A stretch of DNA of 64,000 nt from Pempheris klunzingeri (Eukaryota; Chordata; Actinopteri; Acropomatiformes; Pempheridae): assembly GCF_042242105.1 (NCBI RefSeq), contig NC_092016.1:8136501-8200500 (forward strand). Direction: 5' to 3'. This document shows, in pieces, positions 22,411-33,565 of the stretch. Position 1 is the stretch's first letter. Each line of letters opens with the position of its first letter. A program made the translations under genes and the position numbers. Under the pieces are notes generated by a model. That model did not search any database. It was given only the letters and a program-made list of their open reading frames with translations, and had not been told where the DNA came from.

Positions 22411-24281
22411 ATTGATCAAACGACTCCTCATTTTCGTATTTTTACTTGTGCTGTGTATTTCATCTATGTGGTGGATTCCCTTTCATAACAATGCTTTAAA
22501 CAAATTAATATTTGCAGAAGCCCATGAATTTTAAGCACGATTTTAAACTGACAACTATGGATGCATGTGACTTTGAATATTTTATATCCCAGACGGAGCT
22601 TTAAAGAGGTAAACTCTTGGTGGCTCATGTCGTCTGCTGAACTTGCTCATATTTCTCTTCATTTCAATGTACTATATCTCTTAAACTGCTCTAGAGGCAT
22701 ATGTTTGCAAGAGACAAAAAATAAGATGAAATAAACACATAGATTAACAAGCACAGACACAGAGCTCATGCAGACATTTTTGCACTGAGGAGCACAAGTT
22801 AGGGAACCAAGACAGTAAACTCTTGGTCATATTTGATCATCAGTTTGGATGTAGGCATTAATTATGCAGTTTAAATGGGAGAACAACAATTACAGATTGA
22901 AGAGGGACACAGTAACTCAGTAGGCTAACAGTAACAGGGCCCAGACCATTCGTTCTTTCAAAAAGGATAAACCACATTTCAGTCAGCTCTAAAATCCTCT
23001 TGGAGTCAGAAAGGACGCCACATTTGGTGATGTCTGATAGGTTACTGTATTCTGATGAGGTCATAAGCCTTTAGTAATGGTGCTCACTCCTCACACTGTG
23101 TGTTTGTGGTACGACACAAACTCTAATTTCACTGTGTGGATGTATTAGAAGCCCTTTCACTTGTTGTGAAGCTTCAGTGGGATAATGCAGCCGCTTTTGG
23201 GTGCTCAGCAGATAAGCATTGGCGTGCCAGGTGTTAAAGCTGCCTGGGCTGACACATTAGACAGGGATTTGCTCCTGCCAGAATGTCAGGCCAACGAGGT
23301 TCATAGAGGTAGGCTTGGATCACTGTCAGGGATAGGTAAGTACGCAGATAAGGGGATTACAGCATGTTTGCGCCAAGTAATCTCAAATGAATCCTGCCAG
23401 CCTCTGTTTCATCCTCACCTGGAAAGCACAAATTTCTCTTTTCTCAACCGAAGAAACACATTACATGAACAGAGTTCAATTCACAAGATGATCCTTTTAA
23501 CCTGGCTTAAGAAGCATTTTAGGACACATTGGGTTATGGTCATTTAACAACTGTGACAGCAATAATCTCCTCTAATTCTCTGGGGCTCCTGATTACTTTT
23601 TTGTATTAGCGCTTTCTCCTTTATCACCAGCTCTGCCCAGTCAAGCGGAGTGTTGGTTTTGTAATCACCTGGGCCACCCTATAAATGAGATCTGCTTTGG
23701 TGGTCCCTCACTGGAAGGCTTAGAATTGACCTGTTGAACAAATAGGACTCTGTGAGAGCAGTTGAAGTCCCTTTGGGCCGTGGCTCTACCCCACTGGTAG
23801 GCACAGAGATGAAAATAGACTGTAACAGATGGCTTAGCTGTTTCCACCATGCAGCACAGGCTGCTGGGCATCCCACAGAATACCATGCCATCCTGAAAGG
23901 GGCTCAATGGGCAGCTTTTTGTCTTCACCATGCTGAGAGCTATTTCCCCCCTGAACCATCAATCACAGCGCTCAAATTCGAGGATTCACAATCAAATTCA
24001 GCTCACAATTCAACCTTTATTACACCATGTGGAGCAGCTCATAGTAGGTTAAATAAGACTGTTTTGGTTTGGGGAAATGTAAGCTTGTCAGTAAAGTCTG
24101 TAGACTATGTACGTGCCAAGTAGGCTGATCCAGCTTAGACCACACAGTGCAGCTTTCTCCCCATAATCACACTGCTACAGACCACGTCAAGGACACACAA
24201 CCTCTTTGAATTACGGATGTTACTGACTCAATAGGGAGTAGATATGGCGAACACTTTGTGTACAATGGCGTACATGCAAGC

Positions 24282-24284
<3 letters not shown>

Positions 24285-24326
<42 letters not shown>
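24285..24326. repeat. TG microsatellite
   Basis: About 20 uninterrupted TG units. Confidence 0.95.
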
Positions 24327-24327
<1 letters not shown>

Positions 24328-24817
24328 CTATTTTTTTTTTTAACCTATGAGTGTAGTTGGATGGACACAGGCCATTGTGTAATCTGGGCTATATCACATC
24401 AGTCTGGTTAAAGACATTTATTGATGCTGAGAGTCCCTCTGTTCCCTCTCAGAGTGGGGCCACCTGGACAATACAAGATGAGCTGGGCAAACTGTGATTA
24501 GATTCTGTTATGAGCAGAGCAAAGAAAACAATGACATTTTTCTTTGGCAAAGTGGCAGCTCAGCCACTGCAAGGATACATCTGATAAGAGATGACAAATG
24601 TCGCTCATGGTACCTTTTAGTTTCCTCCTAAACTTCAAGGTCAAAGACACAGTGTTGCATTTGTATTACACTTTCACTCCTCAATGCCACACAGCAACAC
24701 ATATATACAACATATATCTACATGTATATTGCAGACATCTGTAATGTACTTTTACACTCAAGCAGCATCTTTAAACATAAATCCTCTAATTCAAACAGTG
24801 TCTTTCTTTCTCTCTGG

Positions 24818-24842
24818 CACACACACACACACACACACACAC
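24818..24842. repeat. CA microsatellite
   Basis: About 12 uninterrupted CA units. Confidence 0.95.
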
Positions 24843-25404
24843 ATGCTTGCAGACTGTTCACACCAACCCACACACTGCTGCCACCCTGCTATTCCCAGTT
24901 TGTGGTTATTCCCAGACTGAGTCAGAATGGCACCATAAGCCTGTCTGTCCGTTTTATGCCAAACCTGATGTCTCCTTGTCGCAGATGCCTTTGCGGAGGA
25001 TCTCAGCCCTGCATACAGTAGCCATAGCTCAGTTGCTCACACGTCCGTCCCTCCCTCCCTCTGTAATTACTTATAAGTCAAACTGACAGCTGGAGGTGCA
25101 CTTAGCTAGGTCAGGGAGCCATTCAAATCAAAGTGTGCCTTACGCTTTAAATAACCTTCCTCTGCCTCCCCGTTGAGTCTTTCTTCCCACCTTTATCATT
25201 CACCACCATGACAGTTTCCTGTGTCTGTGAACTACTCCATCTGTTATCTCTACATCTTTAGATCTGCCATCGCTGTATATCTGGCAACCTTCACCTGGTG
25301 ACACAAAAAATAACAAGACTAATGGATACAACAATACAGTTGCATAGCAGGGGCGCAACCGGTGGTACAACTGTGAGAATGTGTAGAATAATGAAGCAAA
25401 GCAG

Positions 25405-25431
25405 TTTTTTTTTTTTTTTTTTTTTTTTTTT
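25405..25431. repeat. T homopolymer
   Basis: 27 T residues in a row. No associated mobile element could be recognised on either side. Confidence 0.9.
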
Positions 25432-26303
25432 ACTGAACATGCGATGAGATGCATAGAGCATGACACGAACGTGGCATTAACATTCACATTATTGACTTTG
25501 GCCAACTGTGCTAAAATTGAATGCAGTGACAGTACTGGACCAGTTGGTTATTTACCAATTGACATATGATTAACATGACTTCATCTGTGAAAGTCCTATG
25601 TTTCTTATTGAGGAATTAAGGCGTTAGGACTGTATCAGGAAAAACGTACCAAAATAGTCACCAAACTGTAACGTTACTTTAACTCTTACATGTAATATCT
25701 TTAAATATAATGTCCTAATGAACTTGCAGCATTAGTACATTATAATACGTAACATTACTGTATACAATCATTACTGCAGTATAAATACTGGTCTTAATAG
25801 ACATATTGAGACCTGCTTGTTCATTTTTATGTTGTTGTATTGGATTGCATTCACTTTAATGTATTTGTTATTTCCTACATTTGTTAAACTCACACACTGT
25901 ACTCACGGTGAAGGTGGATATAAAACGTGCAACTAACAGCTAACCCTGTCGGCAACACATTATGTACATTAAGTACCCCAATTTATCACGCATAATCAGT
26001 ATATACTGTAGATATTGAATACATGGTTTGAAATACACTACAATAAGAAGTGTTTACTAATGCATTTGTCAGCAACTGTAACTCGTCTTGACATCACCTG
26101 TAAGTGGAGGCTGTATGAACAAATAATGAATCTTAATTGCAAACACTTAAAAGTGCCTTTGTAGCCATGTACAATATAGCTTGTTATAAACCATTTATCA
26201 AATGTTTAACACGCTGCCTATAAATGCGGAATAGGAAGATTTTTAATGTCACTCTCCCGTTTGTCAATGAGGTTGTTAGTTGATGAATCGATACAAGCCG
26301 CCA

Positions 26304-26317
26304 CCAACAGAGGGCAG
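26304..26317 (+). promoter_or_regulatory. CTCF-like motif
   Basis: CCAACAGAGGGCAG matches 13 of 14 positions of the CTCF core. Its orientation is the same as the motif at 21804. Motif only; no other support. Confidence 0.3.
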
Positions 26318-27654
26318 TCTACCCACATTGCAAGCAGACTCTGAACTATGAACCTTGAATCTGATATGACCACTACATCATTATGGACAAGCGAAATGCT
26401 GTGTCATAAATTAGGTTGTATAATGTGTTGATAGCCAAACCTTTTACAGCCTGGACCAGCTAAGGGACAGTATATGACAAATGGCACTGTTTGACACAAA
26501 CATGATAACAGATCATCACTATTCAAGCAACATAAAGGCGAGCTGCAGGAGGGTATAAGGCGCATTGATCAAAATGTCACCGTGGACGGGCTATCTGGTA
26601 GAACAAAGTGAACTTCTATTCCACTTTAGTGCATTTAAAGAGCTTTGACTTAGCCATTCCTGGCTACCGACATCCCTTGGGCTAACATGTTCCAAGACTC
26701 AGCAGCCTCATTACTCTTTAGACAAACAGGTTTGGACATATCGAACTCAGACCCAAAACAACCCTGCTCAATGCCGCCACTTTCCACCATCTCAGCTCTG
26801 TTTGTGATTGGGAAGTGTTTGTCTCTCTCACTCTGTCTCTGGGTGTCTGTTTGCCTGACACTTGTCTGGCTTGGCCTAGTTTCTCCTTGATCTCATCAGT
26901 CAATGTGAAGACCTGTGAAGGCCATCTCCCCATCTTGCTGTGTGAATCTCTGCCAGCTCTGTGCCTGTGTCAGCAGTTAGGGACTGACTCACACCCACGC
27001 AGTCTCCAGTCTTTGCTCCAGGGCCCACTGGGCAAAGGCAGCACATCTCCCCAAACAGACAGCCTCATTTGAATGCCCATAAATCACTCAAAAAAATGAC
27101 ACCCGGCCACAAAATAAGGCATGACATGGAGCCACAAAACCAAATGTGCCAAATTGCAGTGTTATGTGATATTAGGCTCTAAGGCAGAAATAAGCTATTC
27201 ATATAACCTCTTGGGTGGTGAGAGAGCCAATCAAGCCTGAGTAGTACTTACACACATATGGCCCGAGTCTGAAAGCGACTTCCAGCCACTCGCTGCATGA
27301 ATGTGTCAAAAGTCAGTGAGAATCTGACTAAAAAAGACCTAAACATATGGCTGATTTAAAGGGTGTTACATATTCACAGGGTAATGAAAGATTGTTGCAC
27401 TTTCTAAAACTTAGCTCTACTAAAGAGCTTCAAAATTATACTTCTTGTGATTAATGATTCAGCAGGCAAGGTGCAGCAAGCACACCAATAATTTGCGTTA
27501 TAATGAATACTAAAACGGCTCTTGTAAGGACATAGTCAAATGGGGCTCAGTGAAATATAAATAAATGAGGAATGCTCTTGGAAATATTTTTAAACCAAGC
27601 AATGTCCTCATATTCCCTTTCCCTCACTAATCTGTGTTCGTGTGCATGAAATAC

Positions 27655-27960
27655 CAATGGTTTATTATGTTTATGTTTTATTTAGTTGTTTATTTGACAG
27701 GGAAAGTGCAGTTAACATCATTACATTCAGTCACTTAAAACATAACAGATGTGTTTGCATGCAGAATTTATAGTGACAGCTAATTTACAATTATTGGCCC
27801 TAGATGGGCTTGTACGTAATTACATAATTCAAAATGACAAAAAAGGACAGTGCAATGCAAATCACATCATACTACACATCATTAAAAGAGCACAAACACT
27901 GGAACAGAAAAGTCAAGTAAAGTAGAAAGTAAAGTTTACACCGCAGGTAATCAACCTTAA
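27655..27960 (-). repeat. LINE/SINE 3'-end-like dispersed repeat
   Basis: On the minus strand the segment ends in CACTTTCCCTGTCAAATAAA followed by an A/T-rich tail. This resembles the 3' ends of non-LTR elements that are very common in teleosts. There is no reverse transcriptase frame, so it would be a 5'-truncated copy. The family and the 5' limit are uncertain. Confidence 0.35.
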
Positions 27961-29194
27961 AGGATCAGTTCGCCAAAGACAAAAAGAACTGTGATGCAGT
28001 TAAAAGTATCTGGTTTAAAGATAGCTGCTGCTGAGGTTTCTGCTCCCAGCGTAATACAATGAATGTAAATGGGAATGTGTTAGTAAAGCTCAAAGGATCA
28101 AGAAATGGCATTTGAAAGACTCAACGGCAATGTGTCTTTCTGTGGAGAACTGACAGACCTCCTTGTCAGCAGTCTCTGGGAAGCTTTTCCCTTCAAAAGC
28201 AAAGTTTGGTAAAGCTGTCTGCTGATTATCCTGAGCGAACACGGGGTTGTTCCTGAACAGACACGTGTTATAGGATTCTTTCAAATGCCATTTTACATTA
28301 TAAAACTACACACAAATCACACATGGTCGGCTTTCGAAACACATACTTTGATATTTTTTCGAGTTTATATCGTTAAAGTTGTCTTTTTCAGGCCAAAAAT
28401 GAAGATCAAATAGGTGTTATGGTGTCAGACATTAATTGGTTTGGGATGGGGTTGTGGAGTTTGGACCCATGACCTCAGCTTGTGTAATATCTCCAGGTCT
28501 TTTTAATGGACAGACAGTCACAGCGGGGAAAAAACAGAGAAGCAAATGATAACATCAGTGATGGCTGAATTCCATTAAGCTGCCTCAGTTTCAGGGTCCT
28601 GCTATCGTGCATGCTGGACCACTGCCACGCTGTCTTGTCATGACTTACTGGGGCACCTGAATGCAACAGAACCACATTAATGTCATTAGTAACATTATAT
28701 AAGTGTTTTTTTCCCTACTGGGATTAACTGTCAAATGTCTCTGCAGCCTGTATTCTTAGACTAATATAACCAATCTGCATCCTTGACACAGCAGAATGAG
28801 TTGAGAAATTATATTTTCGTGTTTCTGTGAACTTTTCTCAATTTCAACTGAATCAACAGATTTGTTATTTCATAGGTTCTTTTCTTTAAAAAACACACCT
28901 TATTTCTTATGGTATGACTTAGCAGAATTACGTAACTATGTAGGCAGAGCAGGGGCAGGGACGTTAGTGAAATGAACAGCATTACTTTTGAACACATCCT
29001 ATTCCTTATTTTCCTTGGGATGACCTGGAAACACCCCCACAGCCCCCTGTCGGTTCCGGACCACACTTGAGAAACCACAGCGCGGGGCCGCTGCTGCCGC
29101 TGCCGCTGCTGCCGCCACGCCGCTCCCACCGCTCCCTCCGCCCGCGGAAATATTCCGGTGCGTCGGCGAACAGACGCCACAACTTGTTTCGTTT

Positions 29195-29267
29195 TCCTCC
29201 TCCTCCTCCTCCTCCTCCTCCTCCTGCTCTTCCTCCTCCTCCTCCTCCTCCTGCTCTTCCTCCTCCA
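29195..29267. repeat. CCT-rich trinucleotide repeat
   Basis: Two runs of CCT/CTC with CTGCTCTT interruptions. It produces long spurious frames of Pro/Leu on the plus strand and Gly/Glu/Arg on the minus strand. Confidence 0.9.
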
Positions 29268-29384
29268 GGACCTGCCGCTCGTTGTGTCCACACACACGGC
29301 GCCTTGGCCGGCGGTGAGCGCGGAGTGGGAGGGGAATCATTCCTGTCTGGATCCGGACGCGTCGGTTCTCCTTCAGCTCGCCTG

Positions 29385-29385
<1 letters not shown>

Positions 29386-29424
<39 letters not shown>
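29386..29424. repeat. CT microsatellite
   Basis: About 19 CT units inside the CpG-rich first-exon candidate, followed by CCTCCCTCC runs. Confidence 0.95.
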
Positions 29425-29427
<3 letters not shown>

Positions 29428-29558
29428 CCTCCCTCTCTCCTCCCTCCTCCCTCTCTCCCTACAACCTCCCCGGTTTTCAAACGCGATGACAGTCAAGGCG
29501 AACGCGTGAGCGGATCCCACAGGTGTGCTGCTGCCAACTGAGCAGGCTGGCTCCTGGA

Positions 29559-29560
<2 letters not shown>

Positions 29561-29597
<37 letters not shown>
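29561..29597. repeat. CA microsatellite
   Basis: About 18 uninterrupted CA units inside the candidate leader exon. Confidence 0.95.
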
Positions 29598-29599
<2 letters not shown>

Positions 29600-29912
29600 G
29601 GAAATGACCATGTGACTCGGCACCTGGGCGTGGAGAAAGTCCCTGATATTGTAACCAGAGACTCTTTTGTTGAGGAGTTGTCCGGGTCGCCTTTCAACAG
29701 GAATTGACGAATCGGTGAAGCAAGTAGCCCGTGTTTTCTACGGAATAGTGCCTTTCTGAACCCTCTCACAGGACGCGTGAGGAGAGTAAAATGTGAACTT
29801 GCTCACGGACTTGTTTCTTTTTTCCCCCCCCATGATTATTATTCCACCGGAGGGTCACAATCTGGACTGTTCGCGTCTGTGCAACTACTCTCTTCGCTCT
29901 TTTCCCTCCAAG

Positions 29913-32900
29913 GTGAGTTCCTGGGAAGCTGGTGTCTCCCGTCAAAGTGGGGCTGGGACTGTTTGGATCAGCGTTTCACTACAGTGTCGTTTCCAAACGC
30001 TGGTGCACATGATCGCCAAGTTTTGATCAGTCTGTCACACGGCATGGCATGGGAGCCTAAACCGTGTCGAGCCTCTGATAACACCGCTTCTCTTTACCGT
30101 TTGTTTGTTTACTGTTCTTTATCGTGCAGAAGTCTTCGTTTACACCCGCTAGATGTGATCCTGAAACTCTACCGCAATCAAAGGTGCTTTACGCACAGCC
30201 AAAGCATCACATTAAACACAAAGATGCTTTTGGAAAGACTGGAAATAAAAGCAACAGCGGTGCGATTGTGCAGGATGGTGTGTGTATTGTGCGCCCTAGT
30301 CATGTCTGGGTGCAAAGTTGTTCTACTGTTAAACTCAACAGCTGTGTGTTTGGAGAGAAGAAAAAAAAAAAAAAAAAAAGCAGCCCCTGTAGACATGCTC
30401 TTCCGTAAACCATGCATTTCATCTCAGGAGCCACAGCATCTGCCCAGTCACCACCTCACAAGGAGCCGTCTGTCCCCACACACAGGCAATTTCAGTGAGA
30501 AATGGGCATGTGAACTGTGCTCCTCACCTCTGGACAGTAGCTGTGCATCCACAGCTGTGAGGACAGAAGTAGTAGCCTAGTGAGCGTCGCCTCTTGTTTG
30601 TTTTTTTTCTCTCTCTTTTTTTTTATTTCCCACCCCTCTCTTTCTTGTCTCTCTTGTGGAGAACAAGGAGACAGAAGCACTATTCATGTCCCTGTTGAAT
30701 CTCCTGTGCAGTTCTGTCAGTCTGTATCTCTCAGTCCCTGGCGCAGCCCTCGACAGACCACTGTACCGCCTTGTTGTCTTTCTAAATCGTCCTTTTATTC
30801 GCAGCCCCTGCCCTCTTCCGCCCCTTGTGCACAGACCTACTGTACATAGGATGCTCCATCTCCTGGGGATTATTCCTATTAAATAACATTATACAGGCAG
30901 ACTCATGGTGGGAATGGATTAGTGCAGGCAGGAGGCACGTGGAGGCAGGAAAGGCGCCTGCGGGTGATAGTGCTGGTGGCTTGAAGGGGGTTAGAGCAGG
31001 GGGTCAGCCTCCAGTCTCCTGGCTGAGCAGTGATGGTTTTCCAATAGATGCCATCTGCTCACATGGACACACACACAAGCGACTGAAAACCAAGCTGCTC
31101 CCTAGTCTTTTCCCTCTTTCCACTATCTCCCTCTCTTTTCTCTTTCTCTCTCTCTCTCTCTGTCCCACAATGCTTCATTCAGGGTTTATCTCTTCCACTC
31201 TGAATAAATAGAGACACCTTATCTGCGGAGAGGAGCGTGGTGATAAATGTTTTCTCCTGCTCCCCGCAAGGGTGAAAAAGACAAGCGCACCACACTTCTT
31301 CATCATAGATGCTCTTTTCAGGGCAAGTGAATAGGAGACATTTCTCATTCAGGTCATGTTAGTGTTTGAGGATTCTGCAAAACAATCCCAAAAGCTGGAT
31401 GCAAGCTCATACCCTGTAATGGAACAGAAACAGAGAAAATAAGAAACAAAGCAGGCATTTGCATGAGTCCCTATTTTGCTTTGGGTGATAGGCTGCTGGC
31501 TCTGCAAATGAAACTTTGCGGTGAGATCAACGCTGTGTATTTTTGGATCTAGTAAAATAGCCGCTGACCAACTGAGACACGGAGGTAGGGAGCACTCAGC
31601 TGTTAAGCTCCCACATATTTTGAGTGAGCTAAAGTTCATCCTGTCCTCTTTAGTGTTGCACAGTTCTCTGAGATACTTAAAACCGTGTCGTCTCCTGGAA
31701 GCACGCGCAGCATTTTAGAGAGCGTTGCAATTTTTTTTTGAGGTCAAATGAATTTGAACTCATCCCCAGTCTCTTTTGTTTCCTTTCGTTGGATTACTGA
31801 CTTCTGTCATTTTCATTTTGAAAATAAAACCATAATCCTCGTAAGCAACAAGCAATCCCATGCCTCCTGCCTGCAGCCTACAAACGGGAAAAGCAGCACA
31901 AAAAAAGCTGATGCATGAATAGTGTTTATTTCATTGGTGCCGTCTCCTTTTTTCCTGTCCCTACTAAAAACGGGATGCATTCTAAATCGTAATCATATTG
32001 CAATATCTGTTAGATCTGCTTTCACTTTAAAGCTGCCTGTTAGATACTGTTTGACCAGCATTTCCCCTCTGTAGAATGAACTTTATAAACCTTTTTAAAA
32101 TAAAATAGGTGTGGCACACATGAGAAAGACCCATATGCATTACCTTGTTCCTCTGGCTTATCTAAAGTACACATAGAGTTCAGGGGAGAGTGAGCAGATG
32201 CGTGAAGGGCGTGTCAGCTTGGCATTAGACTGCTGTAGGATCTGGGGAATAGAGATTTCCTTCAGATTGGAGATAGGCCCGTCTTTTCATGTCTGAGGAT
32301 TATCTCACGATGACGGGACGTCATGGTGAGGTGGATTTATGATCTTTTTTTCCGCCGGGTTTTACAGCTGCCACCTTTGCCCTTGGACTTCATGGCCTTG
32401 TCCTAAACTATCCCCTCAACACTGTTCCTGTCTTTTCCCCGCCCTCTTGCAGCCATGCGGCATTGTTTGTACTTCACACACCAAGCCCATGCCACCTTTG
32501 GCACTTCTTCCCTTTTATGTGCTTGAGATCGGAAATAACAAAGCTGATATATGACAGACCTACAAGGTGTGATCATGCTAATTCTCACACTTTCTCCCAC
32601 ACCAGCAGGCTATGAGGATGGGCTCTGTGGAGGGAGATAGCAGTCTGGCACTGCTTTGCTCCCCCTCCATCACCAACCCACCCCCTCATAGAGCTTTAAA
32701 TTCATTGCCATCCAGAGTTTAACCTGGTCTGTCTGCAGGCTTCCATGTCAAGTACTTTAGCCTGGGATTTTATGGTCAAGTTCAGCTCAGCGGGGTGTAC
32801 TTTTTACCTTTAAAACAACCTTGACACCCTCTCAACCCACACCGTCTTTCATCCCATGTCCATGGCCGACCACACCGTGCACTCTACCCGTTGTGGCTTA

Positions 32901-33207
32901 CTTTCTTCTCTGTGCCACTGCCAACTCATGCTGGTTTCCCCCGCTGCTGCCCACACCGCTTTTCTCCTACCCTCAGTTCTACCTTCAACTACTGTGACTT
33001 TTCCCTACACTCTCAGTGCTTGGAGCATGACTAAGATGAACATGATGAATATTGTACACATGCTCACGCTCCTGAAAGAAATAAATGATTCAAATGGGGA
33101 GGGAGCTGCCTTAATTGCTCGGTTGACAGGTTGTGGGCAGGATGTTCTGCATGAGAACTGAGACACCCTAATGTCTGAAAAAAAAACCAAAATCATAGGA
33201 TAACTAA
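29913..33207. other. Probable intron, first part
   Basis: It follows the splice donor at 29913. An 800-nt open frame on the plus strand (29777-30580) crosses the donor and an A run at about 30358-30379; its composition is not protein-like and I do not accept it as a gene. CpG density falls after about 30.1 kb. No other feature is supported. Confidence 0.4.
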
Positions 33208-33221
33208 GATGGGATGGAGCA

Positions 33222-33565
33222 GCGGTGGTCAGCAGTGTTGCCTCACAGCAAGAAAGGTTCCAGGTTCAAATCCAGGTTTGAAACTGAGATCTTTCTGTGT
33301 GGAGTTTGCATGCTCTCCACGTGCTTGTGTGGGTTTTCTCTGGGTACTCTGGCTTCCTCACGCAGTCATGCAGGTTAATTGGTTACTCTAAATTGCCCGT
33401 AGGTGTGAATGTGAGTGTGAATGATTGTCTGTCTCCATGTGTCAGCCCTGTGATTGACTGGCGACCAGTCCAGTGTGTACCGCGCCTCTTGCTCAAAGTC
33501 AGCTGGGATTGGCTCCAGCCCCCCTGCGACCCTGAAGGATAAGTGATATAGACAATGGATGGATG
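33222..33565 (+). mobile_element. tRNA-derived SINE, full length (copy C)
   Basis: The head GCGGTGGTCAGCAGTGTTGC and the B-box-like GGTTCAAATCC indicate tRNA ancestry for Pol III transcription. The body and the GATATAGACAATGGATGG end match copies A and B. An exact 14-bp target duplication, GATGGGATGGAGCA, lies at 33208-33221 and 33566-33579. It is the most complete of the three copies and relies on a partner LINE for movement. The V-SINE/AFC-like assignment is from memory. Confidence 0.85.

Larger units (their letters stand above)
21601..24284. other. Gene-free stretch right of the U4 array
   Basis: No supported coding gene. It holds a CTCF-like motif at 21804-21817 and a possible minus-strand promoter and first exon at about 22201-22410. 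The remainder is unique AT-rich sequence. Open frames of 60 to 120 codons at 23.2-24.1 kb overlap on both strands and show no domain. Confidence 0.5.
24327..29030. other. Gene-free stretch before the CpG-rich segment
   Basis: No supported gene. Contents are a CA microsatellite (24818-24842), a 27-base T run (25405-25431), a CTCF-like motif (26304-26317), and a dispersed-repeat-like stretch (27655-27960). The T run could be the poly(A) end of a minus-strand retrocopy, but the adjoining sequence is not recognisable. Confidence 0.5.
29280..29912 (+). other. Probable 5' leader exon of an unidentified plus-strand gene
   Basis: The right edge is supported: CCTCCAAG|GTGAGTTCC is a near-perfect vertebrate splice donor at 29912|29913. 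The left edge is a guess inside the CpG-rich block. The segment has several short upstream ATGs. One, at 29831, opens a frame that runs to the donor (MIIIPPEGHNLDCSRLC and on), while another at 29483 stops after 7 codons. I do not recognise any protein, so the exon may be wholly untranslated. No second exon could be placed with confidence, so a first intron of over 30 kb would follow, as is common for large vertebrate regulatory genes. Confidence 0.4.
29031..30010 (+). promoter_or_regulatory. CpG-rich segment, probable promoter and first-exon region
   Basis: GC content and CpG density rise sharply here compared with the flanking 20 kb. Examples are GCGCGGGGCCGC near 29080, CCGGACGCGTCGG near 29351 and AACGCGATGACAG near 29480. 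Long pyrimidine runs (CCT, CT) and a CA tract lie within it. There is no TATA box. Such islands mark vertebrate promoters; together with the donor at 29912|29913 this suggests plus-strand transcription. The real start site cannot be read from the sequence. Confidence 0.55.

Noticed and set aside
25140-25505. Retrocopy marked by the 27-base T run
   Set aside because: No recognisable transcript sequence adjoins the run on either side, and I could not find a target-site duplication.
28999-29769. 256-codon open frame on the minus strand, rich in Glu, Gly and Ala
   Set aside because: It is produced by the CCT, CT and CA repeats in the CpG-rich block. There is no domain, and it opposes the better-supported plus-strand splice donor.
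29777-30580. 267-codon open frame on the plus strand
   Set aside because: It reads straight through a strong splice donor and an A homopolymer that gives a Lys run. The composition is not protein-like and no family is recognised.
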